In this document: one piece after another, positions 34,264-43,474 of the stretch
Position numbering within the stretch: position 1 is the first letter of the stretch
How the letters are laid out: every line of letters starts with the position of its first letter
Origin: Roseibium sp.
GTDB lineage: Bacteria; Pseudomonadota; Alphaproteobacteria; Rhizobiales; Stappiaceae
Length of the DNA: 51,535 nucleotides
Assembly: GCA_017643215.1 (NCBI GenBank)
Contig: JAEPNV010000022.1
Span: forward strand, 1 to 51,535
Direction of reading: 5' to 3'
Notes under the pieces: generated by a model
Told to the model about the DNA's origin: nothing
Database searches by the model: none
Seen by the model: only the letters and a program-made list of their open reading frames with translations
Program-made: the position numbers and the translations under genes

Positions 34264-35841
34264 TTAGTCGCCGCGCAGCTCCTTCCAGCGTTCGTGCTCA
34301 TCGGGGTAGTAGACCCAGCCCGACACATTCGGGGCCATCGCTTCGAACGTTGCCGGATATGCCGCAAGGATCCAGGGCGCATCCGCGGCCCAGATCTTCT
34401 GAGCATCGTCCATCAAAGCGAGCCTGCTATCGAAGTCGAGCTCTTCCCGGCCCGCATCGATCAGCGCATCAAGGTCGGCATTCACGTATCCCGCACGGTT
34501 CGACACGCCAGCCGAATGCGACATCAGGAACATGGAATAGACGGCGTCCAGAACGATCGGACCGTCTTCCCAGGTGAAGAAGCACATGTCCTGCACAGCC
34601 GGCGCGGCCCGGGCGCGCATCTCGGAGGTGGTCACCCGCGTCGGCTGGGCGTTGATACCAACCCGTTTCAACATGTCGGCCACCTGGATTGCGACAGGCT
34701 CCTGATGCCAGAAGGCGTCGGCGTAAAGCAGTTCAACGGGCTCATCAATACCGTCTGGGTAGCCGGCCTCGGCGAGAAGCGCCCTCGCCTTGTCCGGGTC
34801 AAAGTCGTAGACCCAGTAGTCCTGCGCGCTGCCTGCGATAATCGGCGACACGATGGACCCGGCCTTGTCTGCCTGACCGGCAAACACGGCCTTGTTCAAG
34901 GCGTCTTTGTCGACGGCGTAGTTGAACGCCTGGCGCACACGCACATCAGAGAACAGGTCGCATTTCGGGTTCATCCGTGCTGCAGCGACGGACCGGCTGG
35001 TGGCACGTTCGACCTTCACTTCGGGGTCGGCCTGCATGTCGACGACCTTCTGGATCGAGGGCCGGTCGATCCACTGGACTTCACCGGCTTTCAGGAGCGT
35101 CACGCGGCTCGCTTCGGAGGGGATCTCCTTGTAGATCACACGGTCATAATAGGGCGCGTCTCCGAAATAGTTTTCATTGGCAACGAACAGTGCCTGGTCG
35201 TCGGCACGCAGACGGCTGAGGTGATAGGCACCGAAGCCGGCTGTGTTCGATTCCATCCATTTCAGCGCCCAAGGGTCGTCATCGGTCGCGTGCTTCTTGA
35301 CCTCTGTCGTGTCGTAGATGCCGGGCACATAGAGGGTCAGGGCATTCAAGAGGATCGCGGAAGGGGCGGACAACGTGAACGCGACCTCGTATTTCGAGAT
35401 CGCCTCAACGCCCGTTACGTTCGATACGCGCGCGATGAAATTGCCCGTCCGCTTCTGCGCGAAGGACTTGGCCCAGCTCCACTCGACATCGTCGGCGGTC
35501 AGCTCGTTGCCGTATGGGCTCAGCACGCCTTCGCGCAGCTTGAAGACCCAGGTCTTGCCGTCTTCGGACACCGTGTAGCTTTCCGCCAGATGCGGCACGA
35601 CATTGTTGGGGTCCAGCACGGTCCTGCCATCGACCTCGGTCTTGGCGTAGGCAAACAGGTTCTCGTAGACCTGTGTCACAACGTTTTGAGTGTGTGCCTT
35701 CAATGCGTCGCCGTCAAAGCCTTCGGGCACGTTTGGGGAAGCGACGATCAGGGTCTCTGCAAGTGAAGCCGTGCTGATCGCTGTGGACATCGCCAGCGCA
35801 GCAACGCCGGTGGCGATGTATTTCGATCCAAGAAGTTTCAT
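34264..35841 (-). CDS. Extracellular solute-binding protein, family 5
   Basis: A 525-aa protein with a Sec signal peptide (residues about 1-28: Lys-rich start, hydrophobic core 'ATGVAALAMSTAISTASLAET', cleavage likely after 'SLA'). The family 5 signature region 'NVVPHLAESYTVSEDGKTWV' (about 75-95) and 'FKLREGVLSPYGNELTADDV' are clear. It binds the substrate in the periplasm and hands it to DppB/C. Family 5 members take peptides, opines, nickel, glutathione or sugars, so the ligand is not fixed. It is the third gene of the operon, 42 bp after DUF2848. Confidence 0.92.
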   Translation of the reverse strand: MKLLGSKYIATGVAALAMSTAISTASLAETLIVASPNVPEGFDGDALKAHTQNVVTQVYENLFAYAKTEVDGRTVLDPNNVVPHLAESYTVSEDGKTWVFKLREGVLSPYGNELTADDVEWSWAKSFAQKRTGNFIARVSNVTGVEAISKYEVAFTLSAPSAILLNALTLYVPGIYDTTEVKKHATDDDPWALKWMESNTAGFGAYHLSRLRADDQALFVANENYFGDAPYYDRVIYKEIPSEASRVTLLKAGEVQWIDRPSIQKVVDMQADPEVKVERATSRSVAAARMNPKCDLFSDVRVRQAFNYAVDKDALNKAVFAGQADKAGSIVSPIIAGSAQDYWVYDFDPDKARALLAEAGYPDGIDEPVELLYADAFWHQEPVAIQVADMLKRVGINAQPTRVTTSEMRARAAPAVQDMCFFTWEDGPIVLDAVYSMFLMSHSAGVSNRAGYVNADLDALIDAGREELDFDSRLALMDDAQKIWAADAPWILAAYPATFEAMAPNVSGWVYYPDEHERWKELRGD

Positions 35842-35883
35842 CTATATCGTCTCCCTGTTTGGTTACTACGATTGTGCGGACCC

Positions 35884-36627
35884 CTACGCAGCGTTGCCGC
35901 GTTTTGGGTTGAAGAAAGGCACCCGAAATTCCGGTTTGATTTCTGCAAGGATATCAACGACCTGATATGTTGCCCCGATCCTTCGCCCCGTTGACGGTGA
36001 ATCGATCTGGTAACGCCAGTTGGTGCCGAACCCGAGCGCCTTGTCGACGCTGACGATCGTGCCGCAATAGATCATGAAATCCCGGTCCGGGACGCCGTTC
36101 ACGCGTTCGCGCAGCAGCGCGATAATGTCTTCCGGGCGCAGGAAGGCGCTGACGCCGACATCCTGATAAAGCCGATCATCGACCCAGCTTTTCAGCACGC
36201 AGTCGTCCCAGCTGTCGCGGATCTCGTCATAGGGCCAAAAGACGGGTGCGAGATGGTTGACGACAGCCTGCTTCGAACCGGGGATCGAAACGGTCTCAAG
36301 CGCGCGATCGGTGTGATCGGAACCGACGCCGACATAGATCTCGTCGCCCACATGGATCACGATTTCGACTTCGCCCGATGTGCGATCCGACTGCACAAGA
36401 ACCTCGTCGTCCGAGGTAAGAGCCTGCAACGCAATGGGGTAAATGCGCGGGGCAGGAACGTCAAAGGCGATGTGAATGCCCGATTTGGCGACCTCTTCCT
36501 GGTGGGCGACCGCCACTTGCGGATCGCGGGTCGCCGACCCGAAATTGTACATGCGCTTCACGGCGAACCGGGCGTTTGAGACGCTGCCGTCGATGCGGCT
36601 TACCTGCACGTCGATCTGGTTTGTCAT
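35884..36627 (-). CDS. DUF2848 family protein
   Basis: At 247 aa it matches DUF2848, with 'YVGVGSDHTDRALET' (about residues 99-113) as the family landmark, a likely metal or acid-binding loop, then 'SWDDCVLKSWVDDRLYQDVG'. I recall the family only as uncharacterised, often found near catabolic genes. Its fold looks related to fumarylacetoacetate-hydrolase-type enzymes, which is a guess. ATG 36627 overlaps the TauD-type gene stop, so it is coupled to it. It is probably cytoplasmic. Confidence 0.8.
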   Translation of the reverse strand: MTNQIDVQVSRIDGSVSNARFAVKRMYNFGSATRDPQVAVAHQEEVAKSGIHIAFDVPAPRIYPIALQALTSDDEVLVQSDRTSGEVEIVIHVGDEIYVGVGSDHTDRALETVSIPGSKQAVVNHLAPVFWPYDEIRDSWDDCVLKSWVDDRLYQDVGVSAFLRPEDIIALLRERVNGVPDRDFMIYCGTIVSVDKALGFGTNWRYQIDSPSTGRRIGATYQVVDILAEIKPEFRVPFFNPKRGNAA

Positions 36628-37670
36628 GCAAATTCCTCGAGATCCAAAAGCGCGGGGTCATCGCCCGGGCCGATGTGTCTGCGCCACATCCAGAAGCGTT
36701 TGAGTGTGCGTCCACCGGCGGTGCCGGCCGGGAACGGCTCGCGCCCGTGCAGCAGAACACGATTGTTCATCATCAGGAGTTCGCCGGGTTGAAGGACGTG
36801 CCGGAAATTCGCCTCTGGCCGCTCGATCACGTCGTCCAGATAGTCAAGAGCCTCCCGTTCGTCGGCGGAAAGCGGTGTGCCCGCCATTTCCATGCCCGGC
36901 TCGATCATCACCCGCGCATAGGCGATCCGAAGCTCCCCGGCTGACATCTCAAGGATCGGTTTTTCCACGGTCGGGCCGCGGCTCGGCCAGACATGGGCTT
37001 GCGGCGCGCGGAAATGGTAGGTCTTGAAGAGAAGCGGAAGAATGTCGGGCCGTTCCCGCAAGATGATCTCATAGATCGTGCGAGCCGAAACGATTGTGCT
37101 GTCCCCGCCCTCCGTGGCTGATCGGTAGCAAAACAGGCCCAAATAGTCTGGCGCGCGCGGCTCGAGACAGCCATTGTCGCTGTGCTTGGCAGAGCGTTTC
37201 GGGCTCGCGCCGATCCGCGTGGGGTCGGTGTTGGCGGCACCCTTGTCGACGACCGTAAAAAACCTGCGGTCGTGAGAAATACCTTGACGGATTGGCCGCC
37301 CAAGATAGTTGCAAATCCCCCAAGATACGATTTCTGCCTGAGATTCCGGGAGATTTATAACGTCTAGTCCGCGGATGACCCTGAAACCGCGCCCCGTATC
37401 GAGGCTTTCGCGCAGGCTCGCAACGTCGTGCGCGAGCGCGGGAATTCGAAAATCCTCCTGCTCCACCGTTTCGACGGTCAGACCATTGCGGTCAGCGAAG
37501 TCGAGCGCCGCCGCGATCTGGGTCAGTGCAAGGTCGGAGAGATCGTAAAAAAGGCTCGGCCAGTCCGCTTCGAGGTCGCGTCTGTCCCACTGCCTCGCGG
37601 GCGGTTCGGTGGCCGGCAACATGGTGCCGGAGATCTGGGGTTTTTCATGCGACCGGTCGCGCAAGGACAT
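36624..37670 (-). CDS. TauD/TfdA-family Fe(II)/2-oxoglutarate dioxygenase
   Basis: A 348-aa protein. The iron facial triad is visible: His163-x-Asp165 in 'AKHSDNGCLEPRAPD' and distal His308 in 'NNRVLLHGREPF'; the 2-oxoglutarate Arg is likely in 'RTLKRFWMWRR' (about 321-331). The N-terminal half fits TauD-like proteins with an added region. It hydroxylates or oxidatively cleaves an organic substrate using 2-oxoglutarate and O2. It is the first gene of the 12-gene minus-strand operon, with operator copy 2 about 90 bp upstream, so it is probably induced with the importer. Confidence 0.88.
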   Translation of the reverse strand: MSLRDRSHEKPQISGTMLPATEPPARQWDRRDLEADWPSLFYDLSDLALTQIAAALDFADRNGLTVETVEQEDFRIPALAHDVASLRESLDTGRGFRVIRGLDVINLPESQAEIVSWGICNYLGRPIRQGISHDRRFFTVVDKGAANTDPTRIGASPKRSAKHSDNGCLEPRAPDYLGLFCYRSATEGGDSTIVSARTIYEIILRERPDILPLLFKTYHFRAPQAHVWPSRGPTVEKPILEMSAGELRIAYARVMIEPGMEMAGTPLSADEREALDYLDDVIERPEANFRHVLQPGELLMMNNRVLLHGREPFPAGTAGGRTLKRFWMWRRHIGPGDDPALLDLEEFA

Positions 37671-37761
37671 TTAAACGTCTCCCCAAGGACCCTAAGCGCC
37701 TTGGCGGGTTTTCTTCCCGCTCAATGGCCTAAAGCCCAAAACCATCCTAGATTGGGGTAAA

Positions 37762-37777
37762 GTTATACCAATATAAC
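37762..37777. promoter_or_regulatory. Shared operator, copy 2 (12-gene operon)
   Basis: GTTATA-CCAA-TATAAC is a perfect 6-bp inverted repeat with a 4-bp spacer, the most symmetrical of the three copies. With its flank ATA it shares the 11-mer AATATAACATA with copy 3. It lies 92 bp upstream of the TauD-type gene start and close to -10-like sequence, as expected for a repressor site. Confidence 0.65.
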
Positions 37778-37828
37778 ATATTGTCTACCCCCGAATTCAA
37801 TTCGTGATTTGGTCGTTCCCCCTGGCGG

Positions 37829-39412
37829 TCAGGTGTTTCTTGCCCGGCGCGTGCGGATCAAGTGATCGGCGGCGCGCAATGCGATCGCCTGAATTGTATT
37901 CGTTGGATTGACCGCGGCGGCGGTAACGAAAGTTGATCCATCGACGATGAAGAGGCCCTTCAGGTCATGGGCTTCGCCCCAGCCATCGACGACGGATGTT
38001 TCTGGATCATGGCCCATGCGCGCGGTGCCCATAAGATGAAAGCCGGCCGAGCGGACGGTTTCCATCTCGACCAACGATATAGCACCGGCTTCCTTCAGTG
38101 CCTCGCGTGCGCGGGATTTTCCAAAGTCGAGGGCGGCCCTGGCTTCCTGCGGTACGCGATAGATCATTCGCGGCACCGGGACCCCATCATCGTCTGAAGC
38201 GTTGTCGCAGAGTACGATGCGATTTTCCGGATCGGGCATGTCGTCGCTGCAAATCGATAGGCCAAAAATGTGCCCGAAGGTCTTGCGGAATTCCGCATGA
38301 TGCCCGCGGCCCCAGGCAACATGTTGCCCATGAGCGCCAAGAGCGATCAATGCGGGCCCCTGGCTGCCGAGCCCCTGCAGCTTGACGCCCCTTCGAAATC
38401 CGCGCGCCTTGTCGGTTTCATAGAAATGATGGCTGACCAGGGCGCCCGCCGCGATCCCGCGATGGCTGTCCAGCGGGTCGCCGAAGATCCCCGTCACCCG
38501 CGCGAGCGGGTGCAACATCAACCGTCGCCCGACCAGTCCGCTCCGGTTGGCAAGGCCCGTGTGAAGAAGCAGACGCGATGTGCCAATACCGTTGGCGGCA
38601 AGAACAACAACTGGCGCCGTGCGGCGGTGACGGGCTGTTCCGTCGGAGTAGACCACGCCCACAACTTGATGGCCGTCGGTCTCGATATCGACCACCCGGG
38701 CCCCGGTGATGAGTTCTGCACCCAGACTGAGGGCGGCGGGCCAATAGCTTAAATCCGTTGCACCCTTCGCTTGGCGCGGGCAGTGCAATTCGCACGGTCC
38801 GCAATTGTTGCAGACATGGTCTCCGGTGCCGGTTCTGATCGACAGATCTGCAGGCCACCACGACCAGCCCAAGCGGTTGAAGGCCTCGGCCACACGCCGT
38901 GCGCCCGGGGACAGGCCGACAGGCGGTGAGCGTGGTGCCGCCATGGGAGGGTACGCTGGATTACCGGCCAGGCCAGCAACGCCCATCATGCGTTCGTTGA
39001 GGTCGTAATAGGGCTCAAGGTCATGGTATCCGATTGGCCAATCGTCCCCGCAGCCATCGAGCGTACGCGTGCAAAAGTCACCGGGGTGGAGGCGTGGAAA
39101 ATGGCAGGACCACATGATTGTGCTGCCACCAACGCCATTGAAAAAGAGCGGTTCGATGTCGCTTTCGCGGTCGTCAACTGGCCAGTCCGCAGGTCCTTTG
39201 CGGATATTGGGATTTGGATGCCACGGGCCCTGCCTTAGCATTTCCCATTCGGGGCTTGATGATGGCGAAGCTGCCGGGTTCACCCAACCGCCCTGCTCAA
39301 GGCATGTGACTTTGAACCCCTGGCCGGCCAGCCGCCACGCCGCCGCAGCACCGGCCGCGCCGGCGCCGACGATCAGGATGTCGCTTGTGGCTTTTTCGCT
39401 TTTTGGCGCCAT
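37829..39412 (-). CDS. GMC oxidoreductase with a four-cysteine Fe-S-type motif (copy 2)
   Basis: A 527-aa paralogue of the 26278 product. FAD motif 'DILIVGAGAAGAAAAWRLAG' (residues 11-30); 'FFNGVGGSTIMWSCHFPR' (about 90-107); Cys201, Cys204, Cys207 and Cys211 in 'CNNCGPCELHCP'; active site 'GFHLMGTARM' and 'VNPTNTIQAIALRA'. The start at 39412 (MAPKSEK) is preferred because the longer frame upstream has no homology. No small subunit follows it; it may share the one at 25844. It lies upstream of the 12-gene operon in the same direction, separated by 158 bp containing operator copy 2. It may have its own promoter facing the 39746 SDR. Confidence 0.88.
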   Translation of the reverse strand: MAPKSEKATSDILIVGAGAAGAAAAWRLAGQGFKVTCLEQGGWVNPAASPSSSPEWEMLRQGPWHPNPNIRKGPADWPVDDRESDIEPLFFNGVGGSTIMWSCHFPRLHPGDFCTRTLDGCGDDWPIGYHDLEPYYDLNERMMGVAGLAGNPAYPPMAAPRSPPVGLSPGARRVAEAFNRLGWSWWPADLSIRTGTGDHVCNNCGPCELHCPRQAKGATDLSYWPAALSLGAELITGARVVDIETDGHQVVGVVYSDGTARHRRTAPVVVLAANGIGTSRLLLHTGLANRSGLVGRRLMLHPLARVTGIFGDPLDSHRGIAAGALVSHHFYETDKARGFRRGVKLQGLGSQGPALIALGAHGQHVAWGRGHHAEFRKTFGHIFGLSICSDDMPDPENRIVLCDNASDDDGVPVPRMIYRVPQEARAALDFGKSRAREALKEAGAISLVEMETVRSAGFHLMGTARMGHDPETSVVDGWGEAHDLKGLFIVDGSTFVTAAAVNPTNTIQAIALRAADHLIRTRRARNT

Positions 39413-39745
39413 AATTGACCTCAAAATGGAATTGAGCCTACAAATATCCATGGTTGCTGCAAATACCGAGGAGCAGCCGCTTCCCCTCAACAGCGCCGAA
39501 CGAACGATGGAAGGCCGGTATTGTTGCGGCAGCGATCGGCATGGCGTCGTCAACACGGCCCACCAGATCTCATGCATTGGCATCTACCGCATCGGCGCAT
39601 TGTCCGGTCTCCGCCGGCCCCACGCAGCCTGAAAAGGCGGGTCCGCACGTTGACCGGAGGTCATTGGCGTGACTGAGAAGGGGGAACCGGACATCTCCGG
39701 TAAGGACGCGGAGGTTTTCGGACAGGCGCAAAGGGAGGCGCGATC
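39413..39745. other. Divergent gap between GMC copy 2 and SDR/OYE copy 2
   Basis: 333 bases holding both promoters. No copy of the shared operator is seen. The ribosome-binding site of the SDR, GGGAGG, is at 39733-39738. Short frames crossing the gap lack recognisable products. Confidence 0.45.
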
Positions 39746-40465
39746 TTGACGAAGGCATTGATCATTACAGGGGCAGCAGGCGGCATCGGCGCAGCGATTT
39801 GCCGCCGGGCTGCGCAGGACGGGTACGGGCCGCTCTACCTCCTTGATCGGGATGAGGAGGCCCTTAGCACGATTGCCGGGGAGACCGGTGGCACCGCAAT
39901 TGCCCTTGACGTTACGGATGCGGAAGCGGTTGCTCAGGCGTTCGTGTCGATCCGGACTTCTACGCCGGCGCTGTACGGGCTCGTTCTTGCCGCCGGCGTC
40001 GTCGACAACGGCAAGCTTGCCGATCTTTCGCCGGACCAGTGGAACAGGATTGTCTCGATCAATCTCACCGGGCCCTTTCTTTGCTGCCTTGCTGCCAAAG
40101 ACGATCTTGTCGACGGCGGCCGGATTGTCACTCTCGGTTCGCTCGCCGGTCGGACTGGCGGGGTGATCACCGGCACCGCCTACGCAGCTTCGAAGGGCGG
40201 CATCGAAGCACTGACGAAATCGATGGCGCAAGAGCTTGCGCCGCGCGCGATCACCGTGAACTGTGTGGCGCCCGGCGCGGTCGAAACCCCAATGCTTGCG
40301 GCGCACCCGCCCGAACGCAAAGCGGCCATGTCCGCCGCCACACCCTTGAAACGCATGGCAAAACCCGAAGAGATCGCCGCCGCCGTCTGTTTTCTCCTGT
40401 CGGAAGATTCGGCCTTTACGACCGGCGCGGTAATGGCCGTGAACGGCGGGCTGAGGATGGACTAA
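39746..40465 (+). CDS. SDR family oxidoreductase
   Basis: A 239-aa SDR with a TTG start, GGGAGG seven bases upstream. Motifs: 'LIITGAAGGIGAAICRR' (TGxxxGIG), 'AAGVVDNGKLADL' (in place of NNAG), Ser in 'VTLGSLAGRTG' and Tyr-Lys in 'TAYAASKGGIEAL'. Aspartate after the second strand ('YLLDRDEEAL') suggests NAD. Its stop directly abuts the ATG of the Old Yellow Enzyme copy 2, so the two are co-expressed and may act in sequence on one substrate. Confidence 0.88.
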   Translation: MTKALIITGAAGGIGAAICRRAAQDGYGPLYLLDRDEEALSTIAGETGGTAIALDVTDAEAVAQAFVSIRTSTPALYGLVLAAGVVDNGKLADLSPDQWNRIVSINLTGPFLCCLAAKDDLVDGGRIVTLGSLAGRTGGVITGTAYAASKGGIEALTKSMAQELAPRAITVNCVAPGAVETPMLAAHPPERKAAMSAATPLKRMAKPEEIAAAVCFLLSEDSAFTTGAVMAVNGGLRMD

Positions 40466-42442
40466 ATGACCGGACATCCAGTCTACCCCCACGTTTTCCG
40501 GCCGATCCGTATCGGTGCGACAGATATTCGTAACCGCATCTTTGTCCCCGCTCACACGACCAATTACGGCGAGAACAATCTGCCTTCGGATCGGCACCTT
40601 GCCTACCACCGCGCCCGCGCGGCAGGTGGTGCCGGGCTGATCATTTTCGAGGGCATTCGTGTCCATCGTTCAAGCCTCGGGCGGCAGCAAGGCGTCAATG
40701 GCTACGAGCATGAATGCATACCAAGGTTCCAGAACATCGCCGAGGCCGTTAGGAGCGAGGGTGGCCGGCTCTTTGGTCAAATCATCCATCTTGGGCGCCA
40801 TATCGACGGGAACTATGCGCGGATGCCCTCCTGGTCCGCTTCTCCGATCCCGTGGTCCAGCACCGCGCCGCCGCCGCATCCGATGACCGTCGAGGAAATC
40901 CAGATGGTCGTCGACGCGCACGCCGATGTCGCGGAAAACCTTGTCGAGGCCGGATTGGACGGTATCGAACTGCAGATGGCGCACGGGCATTTGCTTCAGC
41001 AATTCATGTCGCCGGCCTCGAACCAGCGTGAAGATGCATATGGCGGAACGGCGGAGAACCGGCTTCGGTTTGCACACGACACGCTCAAGGCCGTGCGCGC
41101 GCGCATGGGTGACGACCGGACGCTCGGGATCAGGGTCAGCGCCGACGAGTTTTTGCCGGGCGGGCTGACACTTGAGGACATGTGCCGGATCATCCGAACC
41201 CTTGCCGACAGCATTAAGGTCGATTTCGTGAATGTCTCGCACTCGGCGTATCACGGCAGCTACACCGTATCGACGCAGATGGCTGACATGGCCTTCAAGC
41301 GTGAGACGTTCCAGCCCCTCACACGTGCGGTAAAGAAGGCGCTCATCGGGGTCGCGCATGTGCCCAAGGTCATGACCGTTTGCCGGTATCAGAGCGTCCA
41401 GCATGCCGAGGACATGATCGCCTCCGATGGCGCGGATATGGTCGGAATGGCGCGCGCGCACATTGCGGACCCGGAAATCGTCAACAAGGCACAAAGCGGC
41501 CGCGAGTCTGACACGACACCCTGTATCGGCTGCAATCAGGGATGTGCGAACATGCTTGCCCTGAACCTGGCGATCACGTGCCTTACAAATCCATGCGCCG
41601 GACGGGAGGGCGAATGGCCCGCGCCGTCGCTGGTGCGGACGGAAAAGGCGCACCGTGTGCTTGTCGTGGGCGGAGGACCCGCCGGGATGGAAGCCGCCGC
41701 CGTCGCCGCCGAGCGGGGTCATGAGGTGTCGCTATGGGATCGCGGGGAAACACTGGGAGGCGCGCTCTCATGGACATCCCGGATGCCGCTTCGAAGCGAG
41801 TTCGGCAAATTGATCGACCGGCAATGCGCCCGGTTGGAGGCGGCCGGGGTCAGCGTATCGCTGCACACCGAAGCAACGCCTGACACTTTATCCGCTATTG
41901 GCGCGCAAACCATCATTTGGGCGACGGGGGCCGATCCGATCGGGCAACAGCTCCGATCGGGCGGCTCGGCGCTGACGTTGCAGGACGCCCTTGCCGACCC
42001 AAACGCGCTTGGTGATGAGGTTCTGATCGTCGATCATATCGGCGGATGGTCGGTCGTATCGGTCGCGGAATTCCTCGCCGGCCTCGGCAAATCGGTCACG
42101 CTTGTCGCACCATCCGGAACACCTGGTTGGACGATCAGCATGTACAGTTCGTTCGCCCTGCGCGACCGGTTGCGGAAGAAGGAAGTTCGTATCATCGGCC
42201 ACCATTCGCTGGAAGATCACCGAGACGGGACTGCGGTGCTTCGCGACCTCTCCCTGGACGCGTCGCACATCGAGGTCGCTGCATCCGCCGTCATCGCGCC
42301 GCTTCCAGGCCGCCCCCGTACCTCGGTGCGAGATGCGATGCGCCCAATCGGAGCCCGGAGGTTTTCAGTCGGCGACTGCCAGTCCGCCCGTACCGCTCTT
42401 GAGGCCGTCTACGAGGGGCATGAGGCGGGCCGGACGGTTTGA
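40466..42442 (+). CDS. Old Yellow Enzyme/TMADH-type flavoprotein with 4Fe-4S motif (copy 2)
   Basis: 658 aa with the same layout as copy 1. The Fe-S motif is complete: Cys353-x2-Cys356-x3-Cys360-x11-Cys372 ('TPCIGCNQGC' then 'TCLTNPCAG'). The second nucleotide-binding domain starts 'RVLVVGGGPAGMEAAAVAAE' (about residue 391). Barrel motifs include 'GLDGIELQMAHGHLLQQFMS'. It should pass electrons from NAD(P)H through FAD and Fe-S to FMN and reduce an enone/enoate, or demethylate an amine. The ATG immediately follows the SDR stop. It converges with the HMG-lyase-like gene. It is distant enough from copy 1 to suggest a different substrate. Confidence 0.9.
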   Translation: MTGHPVYPHVFRPIRIGATDIRNRIFVPAHTTNYGENNLPSDRHLAYHRARAAGGAGLIIFEGIRVHRSSLGRQQGVNGYEHECIPRFQNIAEAVRSEGGRLFGQIIHLGRHIDGNYARMPSWSASPIPWSSTAPPPHPMTVEEIQMVVDAHADVAENLVEAGLDGIELQMAHGHLLQQFMSPASNQREDAYGGTAENRLRFAHDTLKAVRARMGDDRTLGIRVSADEFLPGGLTLEDMCRIIRTLADSIKVDFVNVSHSAYHGSYTVSTQMADMAFKRETFQPLTRAVKKALIGVAHVPKVMTVCRYQSVQHAEDMIASDGADMVGMARAHIADPEIVNKAQSGRESDTTPCIGCNQGCANMLALNLAITCLTNPCAGREGEWPAPSLVRTEKAHRVLVVGGGPAGMEAAAVAAERGHEVSLWDRGETLGGALSWTSRMPLRSEFGKLIDRQCARLEAAGVSVSLHTEATPDTLSAIGAQTIIWATGADPIGQQLRSGGSALTLQDALADPNALGDEVLIVDHIGGWSVVSVAEFLAGLGKSVTLVAPSGTPGWTISMYSSFALRDRLRKKEVRIIGHHSLEDHRDGTAVLRDLSLDASHIEVAASAVIAPLPGRPRTSVRDAMRPIGARRFSVGDCQSARTALEAVYEGHEAGRTV

Positions 42443-42504
42443 CGTCTCACAGGTTTCGCGCATTGCGGTCCGGTTGACAATTTGGCGACTGGCACGCCGA
42501 TGCG

Positions 42505-43446
42505 TCACGGCTCACCAAGAGAAGCTTGCCAGCCAATAGGCACACCGGCATCGGGAATGAAGCCGTAGCGGGGTTCGTCGGGCAGCCCTTCCTTTAAGAG
42601 TTCGCGAACGGCGACAAGACGCTCTATGTCAATGCCTGTCTTGAGGCCCATGGCCTCAAGCATGAATACAAGATCTTCCGTCACGATGTTCCCGCTCGCG
42701 CCCGGCGCAAACGGGCAACCGCCGAGCCCGGCAAGGCTCGAATCCAGCGTGGTGATGCCTTCTTCGAGAGCGGCTGCGGCATTGGCCAAACCAAGACCCC
42801 GGGTGTTGTGCAAGTGGACACCTGTCAAGCGGTCTCGGCCAACCGCGGCGTGCACCGCGCGGATACGGCGGCGGATCATCGCCGGATTGGCGTAACCGGT
42901 CGTGTCCGACAATCCGACCTCTTCCGCGCCGGCCTCGATCAGGCGTTCCGCAAGCGATACGACCGTTGCCTGTGGGACGTGCCCTTCCATCGTGCACCCA
43001 AACGCCGTCGCAATCCCAGCTTCAAAATACGGACGCTCCTGTTCGGGCAACGCGTCGATCATCGACCGGATGTTGCGCACCTCATCGATCATCTGGTCGT
43101 GCGTGCGGTTGACGTTCTTCTTCGAATGCGTCTCGCTCGCCGAAACCGGGATCGAGACCTTGTGCACGCCCGCCTCGATTGCGGCCTTGGCGCCTCTCGC
43201 ATTGGGAACGAGCGCGGCGACGGTTAATCCTTCAATTTCCTTGGCAAAGGCGACAAGCTCGCCGGTGTCCGCCATCTGAGGCAGAAGCTGATAGTTGACG
43301 AAACTTCCCACTTCGATCTCCGACACGCCCGCTGCGGCCTCCGCGGCGATCCAGCGTTTTTTTGTCGCAATGTCCAGAACTTGATCGACATTTTGAAGCC
43401 CGTCGCGCAGCCCGACCTCGCTGACAATCACATCAATGTCCGTCAT
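42505..43446 (-). CDS. HMG-CoA lyase-like enzyme
   Basis: At 313 aa it is normal for bacterial HMG-CoA lyase. Catalytic residues by comparison with the human enzyme: Arg14-Asp15 in 'VSEVGLRDGLQN', metal ligands His211 and His213 in 'GVHLHNTRGLGLAN', and Cys244 in 'LAGLGGCPFAPGASGN'. The usual 'GPRDGLQ' Pro is Leu12-13 context ('GLRDGLQ') and 'DTIG' is 'DTTG'. The family cleaves HMG-CoA to acetyl-CoA and acetoacetate, and relatives cleave similar tertiary hydroxyacyl-CoAs. It is divergent from CaiB-LeuCD-like genes across a gap with operator copy 3, so it is probably the pathway's final lyase. It is monocistronic. Confidence 0.88.
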   Translation of the reverse strand: MTDIDVIVSEVGLRDGLQNVDQVLDIATKKRWIAAEAAAGVSEIEVGSFVNYQLLPQMADTGELVAFAKEIEGLTVAALVPNARGAKAAIEAGVHKVSIPVSASETHSKKNVNRTHDQMIDEVRNIRSMIDALPEQERPYFEAGIATAFGCTMEGHVPQATVVSLAERLIEAGAEEVGLSDTTGYANPAMIRRRIRAVHAAVGRDRLTGVHLHNTRGLGLANAAAALEEGITTLDSSLAGLGGCPFAPGASGNIVTEDLVFMLEAMGLKTGIDIERLVAVRELLKEGLPDEPRYGFIPDAGVPIGWQASLGEP

Positions 43447-43474
43447 GTCACCAGTCCATAAAATTTGTGGTATT

